From NCBI GenBank assembly GCA_046327755.1, contig JAXLXW010000010.1:62001-126000 (forward strand): 64,000 bases of DNA. Reading direction: 5' to 3'. This stretch comes from SCN-70-22 sp046327755. GTDB lineage: Bacteria > Gemmatimonadota > Gemmatimonadetes > Gemmatimonadales > Gemmatimonadaceae. Below are positions 50,107-59,448 of the stretch, piece by piece (position 1 is the first letter of the stretch; every line of letters begins with the position of its first letter). The notes below the pieces were generated by a model that ran no database searches, was not told the origin of the DNA, and was given only the letters and a program-made list of their open reading frames with translations. The position numbers and the translations under genes were made by a program.

Positions 50107-53100
50107 TCAGCGCTCGTCGTCTTCCTCGAAGAACGACGACACCACACCGGTGCCGCTCGCCCTCTCGACGCGAAGCGTTTGCTTGAGCGTCTTCCCGTTC
50201 ACGGTGATCGAGACGAGGTAGTCGCCCGGCTGTACGATGGGGGCTTGGGTGCGTGGTGCGCCCGGGATGTTGAAGCCACCACCACCACCGCCGCCGCGCG
50301 GGTTGAGAAGCTGCACGATCTGGAAGGCAACGTTGGGATCGGTGATGCCTGCCGCGGCCGCGGCGCCGGCCGCCCCCCCACGTCCGCCGCCGCCACCCCC
50401 GCCACGCTGCGCGGCGGCTTGTTCACCTGGGCGCGGGTTCCAGACGGTTGACTGCCCCATCCCGCCACCCATGAACATCTGCGCCATCTGCTGCATGTCG
50501 CCGCCCTGGAGCATGCGGCGGAAGCGCGCCAGCGCCACGGTGTCCATCCCCGCCTTCCCTAACGAGTCGAAGACGAAGTCGGCGCGGCGTACGGTCAGGA
50601 TCGAGTCGCGCTTGCCGGCGGGCGAGAGCGGTGGCGCCGCCGGGGCCTTGCCACGATAGTCCCAGACGACCTTGTGGGTCCCCAGCGTCGACGGCCCGCT
50701 CAAGGTGCGAATCGTGTCGCCGGTGACGTCCTGGATCACCACGCGCACCTGCCCCTGCCCGCGCGTCGTGAGGCGATACGAGATCTCGGCGCCGTACTGC
50801 GTGTTGGGCGTCTGGAAGAACTGGTGTCCCACCGACTGCCCCTCGAACGCCATCTCGCCGTACTGGTAGGCGGTCTTCGGCTTGAAGAGATACGCCTCGG
50901 CGGCCACCACGTCCGGCTTGAGCTGCTGCAACGCGGCGATGTCGACGACGTACACCGAGCGCCCGTGCGTCGCGGCAATGAGTTCCTTGTCGCGCGGGTG
51001 GATCTTGAGATCGTTGACCGGGACGGTCGGGAGCCCCGTCATGAAGCGCTGCCAGCTCTGCCCCCGGTTGAGCGAGACGAAGGCACCCACGTCGGTCCCG
51101 ACGAAGAGAAGGTCCGGGTTGGTCGGGTCCTGCTTGATCACGTGCACGAAGTCGGGGCCGCCCGTGGGGAGGTTGGCGGCGATCGACTTGAACGACTTGC
51201 CGAAGTCCGACGAGGCGTAGACGTACGGCGTGAAGTCGCCGACGCGATGGTTGTCGAACGTCACGAAGACGGTCATCGTGTCGTGCGGTGACGGCTCGAT
51301 CTCGCTCACGTACGCGTTAGGCGCGAGCCCCGGGAAGTTCTTCGAGAGCTCCTCCCACGTGCCGCCGTCGTTCTTCGAGACCCACACGCGCCCGTCGTCG
51401 GTCCCGGCAAAGAGGATCCCCGGGCGAATCGGCGACTCGGCCAGCGAGACAATCGTTCCATACGTCTCGGCGCCCGTCGCGTCGGTCGTGATGCCGCCGG
51501 TCGTCCGCGTCGACACGCGCACCTTCATCGTGTCGGCGTACGAGAGATCGGGGGAGATGGGGTACATCTCATCGCCACGCTTGGTGCTCTTGAGGACGCG
51601 GTTGGCGCCGAAGTAGAGCACGGCCGGGTTGTGCGCCGAGATGATGTACGGCGTGTTCCAGTTCCAGCGCAGGTCGAAGGCGACCGAGTCGGTCTTCTGC
51701 TGGGCGCGGAAGGCGTCGAGGCGCTTCTTCTGATCCTTCGACATCGCCGCCGTGGTGTCCGGGCGCTCGGTGAGGATCGAGTCTTCCCACTGCTGGTAGC
51801 GCGGGCGCCAGTTGGGCTTCACGAGCGAGACGCGTTCGCTCGTCGCGAAGTTGAAGCGCGAGATGTTCCCGCCCTGCGACTCGGCATACACGATGTTGGG
51901 GTCGGTCGGGTCCTGCTGCGTGACGAAGCCGTCACCGCCAGCGACCGTGGCCCACATCGCGTTGGTGATCCCGCCCTGCTTGCGGCGCGAGGGGCCACAC
52001 CACGAGCCGTTGTCCTGGAGCCCGGTGCACACGCGATATGGGACCGACATGTCGAACGAGACGTTGTACGCCTGCGAGACGGGGAGCGTCATCGGCACGT
52101 CGTAGCTCCCGCCCTGGTCGTACGAGATCGCGATGCCGCCGTCGTTGCCGACGATCATGCGGTCCGGATCGTTCGGGTCGATCCACATGGCGTGATGATC
52201 GACGTGCACGCCGACCGTCGCGTTCTTCGTCGTCTTGCCACCGTCGTCCGAGACCTTCACCGGCGTCGACGACCAATAGACGCGGTCCGGGTTCTTCGGG
52301 TGCACGCGCACCTGCGAGTAGTAGAAGGGGCGCGTGTTCTCGTTGTTGGTGCGCTCCCACGTCACGCCGCCGTCGGCCGAGCGATAGAGTCCACTCGGCT
52401 TGTCCTGCGCCTTCTTCGTCTTGTCAGGCTTGGGGTTCGGGGCGGTGTCCGCCTCGACCATCGTGTACATGACCTTCGGGTTCGACGCGGCGATGGCGAT
52501 GGAGATGCGCCCCTTGAGCGTCTCGGGGAAGCCGCCTCCCTTCACCTCGGTCCACGTCTTCCCGGCATCGGCCGACTTCCAGAGCGCAGAGCCCGGGCCG
52601 CCCGACTTGAGGAAGTACGGGCCGCGTACGCGCTCGTAGCTCGCCGCCCAGACGATGTCGGGGTTGCTGGGGTCGAGCTGCACGTCGACCACGCCGGCCT
52701 TGTCGGAGATGAACTTGATCAGCTCCCACGTCGTGCCGCCGTCGGTGGTCTTGTAGAGCCCGCGCTCCTTGTTGGCGTTCCAGATCGCGCCTAACGCGGC
52801 GACGTAGACGATGTTGGGGTTGGTCGGGTGCACCACGATGCGCCCGATGGTCTGCGTCTTCTCCAGCCCCATGAGCTTCCAGGTGAGCCCGCCGTCGGTC
52901 GACTTGTAGATGCCGCCGCCGGGGGAGAGGGAGTTGCGCGAGTTGGGCTCGCCGGTCCCGGCCCATACCTGCATCGTGTCGCTAGGGGCGATGGCGAGCA
53001 TCCCCATCGAGATCACGCGCTGGTTGTCGAAGACGGGGCGCCAGGTGGTGCCGTTGTTGGTCGACTTCCAGATGCCGCCCGCCGCGGCGGCCACAAAGAG

Positions 53101-53298
53101 CGTCTTGGAGGGGGACGGGATCCCGACCACGTCGGAGATGCGTCCCATGGTGTTGGCGGGGCCGATGAGTCGCCAGCGGAAGGCGGCGAGAGTCGTGGAG
53201 TCCGCCTCGAACGGGGCAGTGCCCTGCGCGGACCCGACGGAGCTCCCGGCCGCGACCAGCGCGAGGGCGAGCGTCAGTGAGCGACGAGATACAGGCAT
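50107..53298 (-). CDS. exported VPS10/BNR-repeat protein ('glycosyl hydrolase' family)
   Basis: A 1063-residue secreted protein with a signal peptide (SLTLALALVAAGSSVGSAQG). It is made of two sortilin/VPS10-like beta propellers with many Asp-box repeats: KSTNNGTTW, KSTDGGLTW, KTTDGGTTW, KSADAGKTW, RSADGGVTW and VSKNDGGTW are easily seen. The first propeller spans about 40-420 and the second to about 760. The C-terminal third has a beta sandwich and a flexible Gly-rich stretch (about 950-1010). Such proteins are often annotated as glycosyl hydrolases or sialidase-like, but the Asp boxes are structural and no catalytic set is evident, so an enzyme role is unproven. The ATG at 53298 has a pyrimidine-rich leader. 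It lies downstream of the SusCD pair but behind its own gap and hairpin. Confidence 0.86.
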   Translation of the reverse strand: MPVSRRSLTLALALVAAGSSVGSAQGTAPFEADSTTLAAFRWRLIGPANTMGRISDVVGIPSPSKTLFVAAAAGGIWKSTNNGTTWRPVFDNQRVISMGMLAIAPSDTMQVWAGTGEPNSRNSLSPGGGIYKSTDGGLTWKLMGLEKTQTIGRIVVHPTNPNIVYVAALGAIWNANKERGLYKTTDGGTTWELIKFISDKAGVVDVQLDPSNPDIVWAASYERVRGPYFLKSGGPGSALWKSADAGKTWTEVKGGGFPETLKGRISIAIAASNPKVMYTMVEADTAPNPKPDKTKKAQDKPSGLYRSADGGVTWERTNNENTRPFYYSQVRVHPKNPDRVYWSSTPVKVSDDGGKTTKNATVGVHVDHHAMWIDPNDPDRMIVGNDGGIAISYDQGGSYDVPMTLPVSQAYNVSFDMSVPYRVCTGLQDNGSWCGPSRRKQGGITNAMWATVAGGDGFVTQQDPTDPNIVYAESQGGNISRFNFATSERVSLVKPNWRPRYQQWEDSILTERPDTTAAMSKDQKKRLDAFRAQQKTDSVAFDLRWNWNTPYIISAHNPAVLYFGANRVLKSTKRGDEMYPISPDLSYADTMKVRVSTRTTGGITTDATGAETYGTIVSLAESPIRPGILFAGTDDGRVWVSKNDGGTWEELSKNFPGLAPNAYVSEIEPSPHDTMTVFVTFDNHRVGDFTPYVYASSDFGKSFKSIAANLPTGGPDFVHVIKQDPTNPDLLFVGTDVGAFVSLNRGQSWQRFMTGLPTVPVNDLKIHPRDKELIAATHGRSVYVVDIAALQQLKPDVVAAEAYLFKPKTAYQYGEMAFEGQSVGHQFFQTPNTQYGAEISYRLTTRGQGQVRVVIQDVTGDTIRTLSGPSTLGTHKVVWDYRGKAPAAPPLSPAGKRDSILTVRRADFVFDSLGKAGMDTVALARFRRMLQGGDMQQMAQMFMGGGMGQSTVWNPRPGEQAAAQRGGGGGGGRGGAAGAAAAAGITDPNVAFQIVQLLNPRGGGGGGGFNIPGAPRTQAPIVQPGDYLVSITVNGKTLKQTLRVERASGTGVVSSFFEEDDER

Positions 53299-53425
53299 GA
53301 ACGGGAAGGATGGGGTTTCGGCCACCGCTCATGTCGGGCGATGTGCCGGGCATCAACTCTACTCGAACGTCCAGGAAGGAAAAGGTGTTGTGCGCTGCGG
53401 GTGGCGTGGGTCAGCGGAATGATGA

Positions 53426-53458
53426 CACGACGCCCCGGCCGCTGGCCGGGGCGTCGTG
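53426..53458. terminator. perfect 15-bp hairpin after SusCD operon
   Basis: CACGACGCCCCGGCC (53426-53440) and GGCCGGGGCGTCGTG (53444-53458) pair perfectly with a 3-base loop, 46 bases after the SusD stop on the minus strand. It probably ends the SusC-SusD transcript before the VPS10 gene. Confidence 0.75.
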
Positions 53459-53503
53459 GTTTCCAGCGCTCAGCGCGAGGCGGTCGCGATCGCGACCACC
53501 GCG

Positions 53504-54886
53504 TCAGGCGTTGCGGTCGAGGCACCCCTTGAAGTCCGGGTTGTTCTGCTCGTCGACCGTCACGGGGAAGTTCACGTCGCTCCCGTAGTTGCCGCCCTTG
53601 AAGAACTGCCCAGAGGGGAAGACGTTGGCCTGCGAGCGACCGTACTGGCGTACGAGGCGCCGCAGGTCTCCGAGGCGCTGGCCGCGCCCGAAGGTCCAGA
53701 ACGCCTTCTCCCGGAAGTAGACGTCGATCGCGGCGTTGCGATCGGCCGGCACGCCGAGCGCCGTCATCGCCGTGGGGGTGAAGGTGCCAAGGTTGGGCGG
53801 CGACGTCCGCAGGGCGTTGAGGATCGACATCATCCCTGCGTAGTCGTTCGCCTGCAGGCGCACTTCCGCCTCGTACAGCCGCGCATCGAGCCCCGAGACG
53901 ATCGGCGTCGATTCCGACCGGCCGAAGTTGAGGAGCGAGATGAAGCTGGTCGATCCGTCGAACGACTTCCCCGCCGGCGAAGTCGCCGTCGAGTTGCCGG
54001 TCACCTTCACGCGCGGGTCGCCGGACGAGGCGAACGGGATGGCGTTGGTGATGCGCCCGCCCACGTCGAACGAATCACCCACGACCCAGCGCTTCTGGCT
54101 CGTGTTGAGGCTCCAGATCTGGTTGTCGCCCGAGGTGAGCGCGAAGGTGGCCAGGTTCTGGAAGCTGGTCGGAACGGCACTCACCGTCGCGGCGACGTTG
54201 GCGAACTGGCCGAGGGCGAGCTGGATGCGCGCCTTGGTCACCGCCGCTGCATTTCGAATGGCCGTCGACGTCGCGTCGGTCCCGCTGGCCAGCGTCACGG
54301 CACTGTCGGCATGGGCGAGCGCGAGTTGGAACACCGCCTGGTTGGTGAGCGGAGGACCATAGACCGGCGCGCCGGTGGAGGCGTCGCCGAGCGGCGTTCC
54401 GTTGCAGAACGACTCGGCGAGCGTGACCTCGGCGACAGCCATCGCCCAGTACATCTGCCCCTGATAGGCAGGCGTGCCGGGGACGTAGGACTTGAGCACG
54501 CCCAGCGCCTCGCGCGCCGACGTACGCACGCGATAGATCTCGCGCATCATCGCCTGGACGTTGGCGTTGTTCTCCTGGATGATGCGCTGGTCCGTCTCGT
54601 TGCGCTGCAGGAAGGTATCGCCGGACTTCCACTCGTCGGCCAGCAGCCCGCCGAGCATCCAGGCGCCCTCGCCTCCTGCCGTGATGTTGCGCACGCGGGA
54701 GAGTGCGCCGATGCGCATCGCCTCGGCGCCGGCGGCGGAGTTCACCGACGATGGGTTGATGACGTCCGGATCGGGGGCCGCGAGGAGGCGGTCCTGGTAG
54801 TTGCTGCAGCCGCCGAGGGCGGCGGCAGTGAGGATCATGACCCCGGCGGTCAGGATCCCACGATGACGCGAAATGATCGTTGTCAT
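53504..54886 (-). CDS. SusD/RagB family nutrient-binding outer-membrane lipoprotein
   Basis: A 460-residue surface lipoprotein: lipobox LGGC with C27 after a signal starting MTTIISRHRG. The body is alpha-helical with TPR-like pairs (REALGVLKSY, YWAMAVAEVTLAESFCNGTP), as in SusD. The C-terminal part has the family pattern RLYEAEVRLQANDYAGMMSI and VYFREKAFWTFGRGQRLGDL, a typical SusD block that precedes the RxxR(L)G(D)LRR motif. It would bind the ligand and close over the SusC channel. The gene starts 24 bases after the SusC stop, so the pair is co-transcribed. Ligand type (glycan, peptide or other) cannot be inferred: no glycosidase is in the same operon. Confidence 0.93.
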   Translation of the reverse strand: MTTIISRHRGILTAGVMILTAAALGGCSNYQDRLLAAPDPDVINPSSVNSAAGAEAMRIGALSRVRNITAGGEGAWMLGGLLADEWKSGDTFLQRNETDQRIIQENNANVQAMMREIYRVRTSAREALGVLKSYVPGTPAYQGQMYWAMAVAEVTLAESFCNGTPLGDASTGAPVYGPPLTNQAVFQLALAHADSAVTLASGTDATSTAIRNAAAVTKARIQLALGQFANVAATVSAVPTSFQNLATFALTSGDNQIWSLNTSQKRWVVGDSFDVGGRITNAIPFASSGDPRVKVTGNSTATSPAGKSFDGSTSFISLLNFGRSESTPIVSGLDARLYEAEVRLQANDYAGMMSILNALRTSPPNLGTFTPTAMTALGVPADRNAAIDVYFREKAFWTFGRGQRLGDLRRLVRQYGRSQANVFPSGQFFKGGNYGSDVNFPVTVDEQNNPDFKGCLDRNA

Positions 54887-54910
54887 GGTGATGGTCTCGG
54901 CCGTTTGGGT

Positions 54911-57900
54911 TCAGTAGCGCAGGTTGACGCGGAACGTGAAGTAGCGCGGCGGGCCTGCGGTCAGCAGCGTCTGCTGGAGGTTCGCCTCTCCGTAGTTCTG
55001 CTCCGGGTCGACACCGGTCCAGTCGGAGAAGATCGCGAGGTTGCGCACGGCGCCGACGATCCCGACGCTCTGCGACTTGAAGAGGCGACGCGACCATTCG
55101 GGTGACACGTTGTAGGTGACGGACACCTCGCGGATGCGGGTGAACGTCACGTCTTCCATGTAGCCGGCGGTGGTCTGCGGCGTCTTGAAGCGCTGCGCGA
55201 TCGCGCGGGCCTGCTCGAACAGGGTGGCGTCGTGGCTCGAGGTGGCCTTGCACGACAGCGACTGCTGGCAGAGGAACTGCTGCTCCGAGTTGAGCACCTT
55301 GTAGCCGCTCTTGTGGTCGATGAGCGACGAGATGCGGATGCGGCGGTTGAACAGGTCGAAGCCGTTGACGAACGAGATTTCGAGGCGCGGCTGCGAGTAC
55401 CCCTGGTACGTGATCGAGTCGGCGATGGTGACCTCGGCCGGGACGATGATCCCGTCCTTGTTGGCATCGTTGTAGGTAAAGCCGCGCTGCCAGTAGCCGT
55501 TGAGCGGATAGCCCGGGCGCTGCTGCGTCGAGGTGCCGATGATCGGCGGAATGGCCTTGCCAGCGGCGTCGACGCCCAGCGTGAGCAGCTCGTTGCTGTT
55601 GCGTGACGCGGAGAGCGTCATGTCCCAGGAGACGGTCTTGCCCGACAGGAGCTGCGTGTTGAGGAGCGCCTCGTACCCCGAGTTGCGCACTTCACCGAGG
55701 TTGGCCAGCACCGTCGTGGCCGCCGATCCGGCGGACGGGGCGATGGTTTGGGCGATGAGCGCGTCGCTCGACGTCTTGTTGTAGTACGTGAGCTCGAGGT
55801 TGACCTTGTCGTTGAAGAAGCGGGCATCGGTCCCGAACTCCAGCTCCTGCGTGCGTTCCGGCTTGAGCTTCGCGTTGCCCAGGAGGTTGGAGCGGAGCCC
55901 CGCCACCTCGGAGCCGGCGATGTTGGTCGTCGCGACCGCGAAGGTGCGCAATGCGTCGTTGGGGCCCGGCTGCACGCCGGAGGCACCGAACGCCGTGCGC
56001 AGGCGCAGCGACGACAGCCACGAGATCTTGGGGAAGAAGCTCTCGTCGGAGACGACCCACGAGAGAGACCCCTTGGGGTAGTACACGCGCTGGAACTCCG
56101 TGCCGAACGCCGAGTTCTGGTCGGTGCGGACGGCGGCGGTCAGGAAGAGGCGATCGTTGATCGAGGCCTGTTCCTCGATGAAGAGCCCCAGTGTCTTCTG
56201 GAGCGTGGTGCCGGAACCGACGGCGGGGATCGTGCCGGCCGCCGGTGTCTCGGCGCCCGGCGGGAGCGTCGAGCCCTGCGCGGTGGCGGTCTTGAACGAG
56301 AAGTTCACGTACTGCACGCCACCCGTGGTCTTGAAGTTGAGCCACGGCTTGAACTGCCAGGTGGCAGTCGACCCGAGGTTCACCGTGATGTTGCGGATGT
56401 CGGCGCGCACGTCGATGGCGCGCCCGAGGCGGTTGGTGCCGAAGTCAGAGCACTCGCCAAAGCGGCACAGCTGGAAGTCGACGCGGTCGGAGAGGTCGAG
56501 CCCGATGTCGGCGCGGTTCTGCATCCACGAGAATGGGCGCCAGTTGGCGGTGGCCGCGTTGATCGTGCGCTGCACTTCCTGCTGCGTGCTGAACTGGAAG
56601 ATGTCGCCCGGGGTGAAGAGGTTCCATCCCTGGAGCGGCTGGCCTAACGAGCCGCGCGCCGTGTAGTTGGGCCCCGCGTTCTTGTAGCCGTAGCCGACCG
56701 TCCCGTTGTACCAGAACGAGTTGACGTTGTTGTCGACCTGCGGGAGGCGCTGGTTGAGCTTGATGAAGTTGGACGTGATCCCCAGGTCGAGCTTGGGGGT
56801 CGGCGCGATGTTGAGGTTGGCGCGGTACGACCCCTTGATCGCCACGTTCGGGCGATCCATGTAGTTGTAGATGCGCGTCTGCAGCGAGTCGAAGCGGCGG
56901 CGATCGTAGTCGGGGATGCCGAGCGGTCCGGCCTCGCTTTCGTACTCGCCGCTGACGAAGTAGCGCACCGCGTCCGTGCCACCGGAGACCTGTCCGCCCC
57001 CCTGCCAGCGCCAGCCATCCTTGATGGGGGTGAGGTCCTTGTCCTTGAAGACATTGAGGACGCGGGTGCTGTCCTCGATGCAGGTGCCGAGGGCGGTCTC
57101 GTACAGCCAGCAGCGGCGCGCCACCGTCGGCGTCGCCGGGGCGTGCCCGAGGATGGCGTACGTCGAGGGGTAGTCGTTCTTGTCCTGGATGATCCCCTGC
57201 TCGCCGTAGACGTTCCACCGCGCCGCGCCGGCGCGCCCGCGCTTCGTGGTGATGACCACCACGCCGTTGGCGGCGTCGGTGCCATACAGCGTTGCGGCTG
57301 ACGGCCCCTTGACGACCTCGATGTTCTCGATCTCCTCGGGGTTGATGTCGTTCACGCGGCTTGGCGCCGTGCCGCCCACGCCGATCCCGGTCCCGCCGGT
57401 GCTCGTCATGCGCACGCCGTCGATCACGTAGATCGGGTCGTTCGACAACGACAACGACGACGTCCCGCGGATGCGGACGCGGCTTCCGCCCGCGGTCATG
57501 TTGGCGGGGAGGATCTGCACGCCGGCCGCCTTGGCCACCAGCAGGTCCCCCATGTTCTTCACGCTTCCGCTCTCCACCGTCTTGGCGGCGTCGATCGTGG
57601 CGACCGAGTGCCCCAGTTCCACGCGCCGCTGCTCGCCCGTGGCCGTGGTCACGACGGCTTGCAGCTGCACCACCGTGCGCACCATGGCGAAGTTGAGCGT
57701 GACCGCCGGACCGCCAGCCGCAACGGCCACCGACTTCTTCTGCTCCGCGTAGCCGACGCGCAGCACGCGGACTTCGAAGCTCCCGGCCGGGAGCCCGCGC
57801 AGCACATAGGTCCCCTGCGCGTTGGTGACCGTGAAGACGGACGTCCCGACGACCACGACGCGCACGTCGGACAGTGGTTCGCCGACGTCCTCGGCGGTCA

Positions 57901-58036
57901 CACGCCCGGTGATCTGGGGCTGTTGCGCCTGCGCTGGACGAGGGAGGGCCGTCGACATCGAGAGGGCCGCGAGCACCGCGAGGGGGGAGGCGAGGGCACG
58001 CAGCCCCCGCCGAGGTTCGAACCGCACGTGACGCAT
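54911..58036 (-). CDS. SusC/RagA family TonB-linked outer-membrane protein
   Basis: A 1041-residue TonB-dependent transporter. After the signal (ending PRPAQAQ) it has a carboxypeptidase-regulatory-like domain (ITGRVTAEDVGEPLSDVRVV to about 115), then the SusC-type plug with VRIRGTSSLSLSNDPIYVID, then IDGVRM and the conserved IEVVKGPSAATLYGTDAANG and GVVVITTKRG (about 260-300), followed by the beta barrel ending in FRVNLRY with a terminal aromatic Tyr. This end is typical of outer-membrane barrels. A good Shine-Dalgarno (GGAGG, five bases) precedes the ATG at 58036. It forms the importer with the SusD gene just downstream. A possible promoter is at 58152-58179. Substrate unknown. Confidence 0.95.
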   Translation of the reverse strand: MRHVRFEPRRGLRALASPLAVLAALSMSTALPRPAQAQQPQITGRVTAEDVGEPLSDVRVVVVGTSVFTVTNAQGTYVLRGLPAGSFEVRVLRVGYAEQKKSVAVAAGGPAVTLNFAMVRTVVQLQAVVTTATGEQRRVELGHSVATIDAAKTVESGSVKNMGDLLVAKAAGVQILPANMTAGGSRVRIRGTSSLSLSNDPIYVIDGVRMTSTGGTGIGVGGTAPSRVNDINPEEIENIEVVKGPSAATLYGTDAANGVVVITTKRGRAGAARWNVYGEQGIIQDKNDYPSTYAILGHAPATPTVARRCWLYETALGTCIEDSTRVLNVFKDKDLTPIKDGWRWQGGGQVSGGTDAVRYFVSGEYESEAGPLGIPDYDRRRFDSLQTRIYNYMDRPNVAIKGSYRANLNIAPTPKLDLGITSNFIKLNQRLPQVDNNVNSFWYNGTVGYGYKNAGPNYTARGSLGQPLQGWNLFTPGDIFQFSTQQEVQRTINAATANWRPFSWMQNRADIGLDLSDRVDFQLCRFGECSDFGTNRLGRAIDVRADIRNITVNLGSTATWQFKPWLNFKTTGGVQYVNFSFKTATAQGSTLPPGAETPAAGTIPAVGSGTTLQKTLGLFIEEQASINDRLFLTAAVRTDQNSAFGTEFQRVYYPKGSLSWVVSDESFFPKISWLSSLRLRTAFGASGVQPGPNDALRTFAVATTNIAGSEVAGLRSNLLGNAKLKPERTQELEFGTDARFFNDKVNLELTYYNKTSSDALIAQTIAPSAGSAATTVLANLGEVRNSGYEALLNTQLLSGKTVSWDMTLSASRNSNELLTLGVDAAGKAIPPIIGTSTQQRPGYPLNGYWQRGFTYNDANKDGIIVPAEVTIADSITYQGYSQPRLEISFVNGFDLFNRRIRISSLIDHKSGYKVLNSEQQFLCQQSLSCKATSSHDATLFEQARAIAQRFKTPQTTAGYMEDVTFTRIREVSVTYNVSPEWSRRLFKSQSVGIVGAVRNLAIFSDWTGVDPEQNYGEANLQQTLLTAGPPRYFTFRVNLRY

Positions 58037-58151
58037 GGAGTCCTCCAGCTGCTTGGGGGTGGACAGGGAGGGCGACCGCGCCTTGGGGGAGGGCGGGGCG
58101 CAATGTGACCGCGCCGCGAACGCGGGACAAAGCGTTCACGGCGCGGTTGGC

Positions 58152-58179
58152 ACGCTACAGCGGCGTGGCGAGCCGTCAA
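58152..58179 (-). promoter_or_regulatory. candidate promoter of susCD operon
   Basis: Read on the minus strand: -35 TTGACG (58179-58174), 16-base spacer, -10-like TAGCGT (58157-58152). A small inverted repeat (ATCCTG/CAGGAT, about 58181-58196) lies immediately upstream and could be an operator. The -10 is weak, so confidence is low. Confidence 0.4.
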
Positions 58180-58290
58180 GATCCTGCTAACAGGATTCTG
58201 CCGGGAGACCCGAACGGCGGGGGGCTCCCCCCCTTCTCGGCTGGGGTGATCGCGGCCGCCCCGCGTGGAGCGGCGGCGGCCCCGCTCAGG

Positions 58291-59199
58291 CTACGGCGTC
58301 ACCCGAATCGCTCGGATCATCCCGTGCTGCGAGTGAAGGTGCTTGGAGAGCGGATTGTACGACACGCAGAGCAGCGCGTAGTCGCCCGGAAGGAGATCGA
58401 CCGTCACGTTGACCGAGTGGCCGCGTGCCAGGTTGGTCGTTCCGCCCACCCCCTCGAACGGCGGGGCGCCGGCGGGCTTCTCCGCCCACTTCACCGCGTC
58501 GGCCAAACCCTTTCCCTCGAGCAATCGAACGATCCAGACCTGGTGCTCGAACTGTCCGGTGTTGTCCACCCGGATGGTGCGGCGCCCCGCGTTGAGCGGC
58601 CCTTCGAGCGTGTAGTTCCACTCATACATCTTGAGCGTCAGCTCGGCGGACGGGAGCGTCGCCGACCCGCTGGAGCCAGGACGACGCGTCACCGACAGCT
58701 CGCGCACCTCGCTCAGGATGAGCGGCCCGCCGGGGTTCGGGTTCACCGGGAGCTGGGCAATCACGTACCGGCCCGGCTCGAGCACCATCGAGACCGACGA
58801 CACGCCGCCGGACGGCGTCGACTCCGGCCCGCCCATGCGGTTGATCCACGGGACGTTCCAGTCGCTTCCCTTGAGGTACTCCGAGATCTGATCGAGGCGA
58901 TCGAGGCGGTCGACCTTGAGGATGCTGAAATGCTGTTGCGAGCTGGACCGATTGAACAACCGCACGTTGACGAGCCCCGCATCCACCTGCTCGGCGGCCT
59001 CGAAGCCCTTGTCCCGCACCACGATGACCAACTCGGAGCCCTGAATCCCTCCCGCCCGTGCGCCTGCGGCGCGCCGTTCGCCTTGCGGCGGGGACGCGCC
59101 CTTCGGCGTCTGCGCCGCCATCGCTCCAGTCACGGACAGCAACGCGGCGAGTGCGAGCGAAAGAGTGGTGAGGGGTGCAAACGACAGGCGATACGGCAT
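58291..59199 (-). CDS. exported protein with two cupredoxin-like domains
   Basis: A 302-residue exported protein; signal MPYRLSFAPLTTLSLALAAL ends near GAMAAQ. It appears to hold two cupredoxin-like sandwiches. The second (about 175-302) keeps a full type-1 copper set: H219 in NTGQFEHQVWIV, C278 in YALLCVSYN, a histidine in the cluster KHLHSQH (287-292) and M294 in HGMIRAIRV. The first (about 45-165) has a related histidine in NRSSSQQHFSIL but no visible Cys ligand, so it may be copper-free. A copper-dependent electron carrier or oxidase accessory is plausible; not shown. AGAGGGA upstream serves as Shine-Dalgarno for the ATG at 59199. A longer frame to 59319 lacks similarity. It is transcribed toward SusC but is separated from it by 254 bases. 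Confidence 0.8.
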   Translation of the reverse strand: MPYRLSFAPLTTLSLALAALLSVTGAMAAQTPKGASPPQGERRAAGARAGGIQGSELVIVVRDKGFEAAEQVDAGLVNVRLFNRSSSQQHFSILKVDRLDRLDQISEYLKGSDWNVPWINRMGGPESTPSGGVSSVSMVLEPGRYVIAQLPVNPNPGGPLILSEVRELSVTRRPGSSGSATLPSAELTLKMYEWNYTLEGPLNAGRRTIRVDNTGQFEHQVWIVRLLEGKGLADAVKWAEKPAGAPPFEGVGGTTNLARGHSVNVTVDLLPGDYALLCVSYNPLSKHLHSQHGMIRAIRVTP

Positions 59200-59334
59200 G
59201 GGGGTTCCCTCTGGCCGGTGTGGGTGCCCTAAACTTTGACATCCGCGCCGTCGGCGCCAGTAAGGGATGCACTCCGCCGTGCGTGAGGAGAGCCAGCCGC
59301 CTTCACCGCTCCCCCGCAATTAGGAATGCAGTCC

Positions 59335-59362
59335 CATCGTTATGCTGGACATACAAACGATG
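59335..59362 (-). promoter_or_regulatory. inverted repeat upstream of cupredoxin gene
   Basis: CATCGTT (59335-59341) and AACGATG (59356-59362) are perfect 7-bp arms with a 14-base spacer, about 140 bases before the start of the cupredoxin gene (minus strand), in a relatively AT-rich patch. It could be an operator. No sure promoter elements are seen. Confidence 0.4.
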
Positions 59363-59448
59363 CAACTCGCCCGAAGCTATCGGACGAGCTCGACTCGATC
59401 GTCGGGTGCGCGGGCGAGGAGCGCCGAACGCGCGCGCCGAGCGTTTGC

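Noticed and set aside
50107..53298. VPS10/BNR protein as a proven sialidase or glycosidase
   Set aside because: Asp boxes are structural; the Arg triad and Tyr/Glu of sialidases are not evident.
56445..58139. 564-codon minus-strand frame inside susC in another frame
   Set aside because: Same strand as SusC but frame-shifted; Arg-rich with no features. SusC plug and barrel motifs settle the frame.
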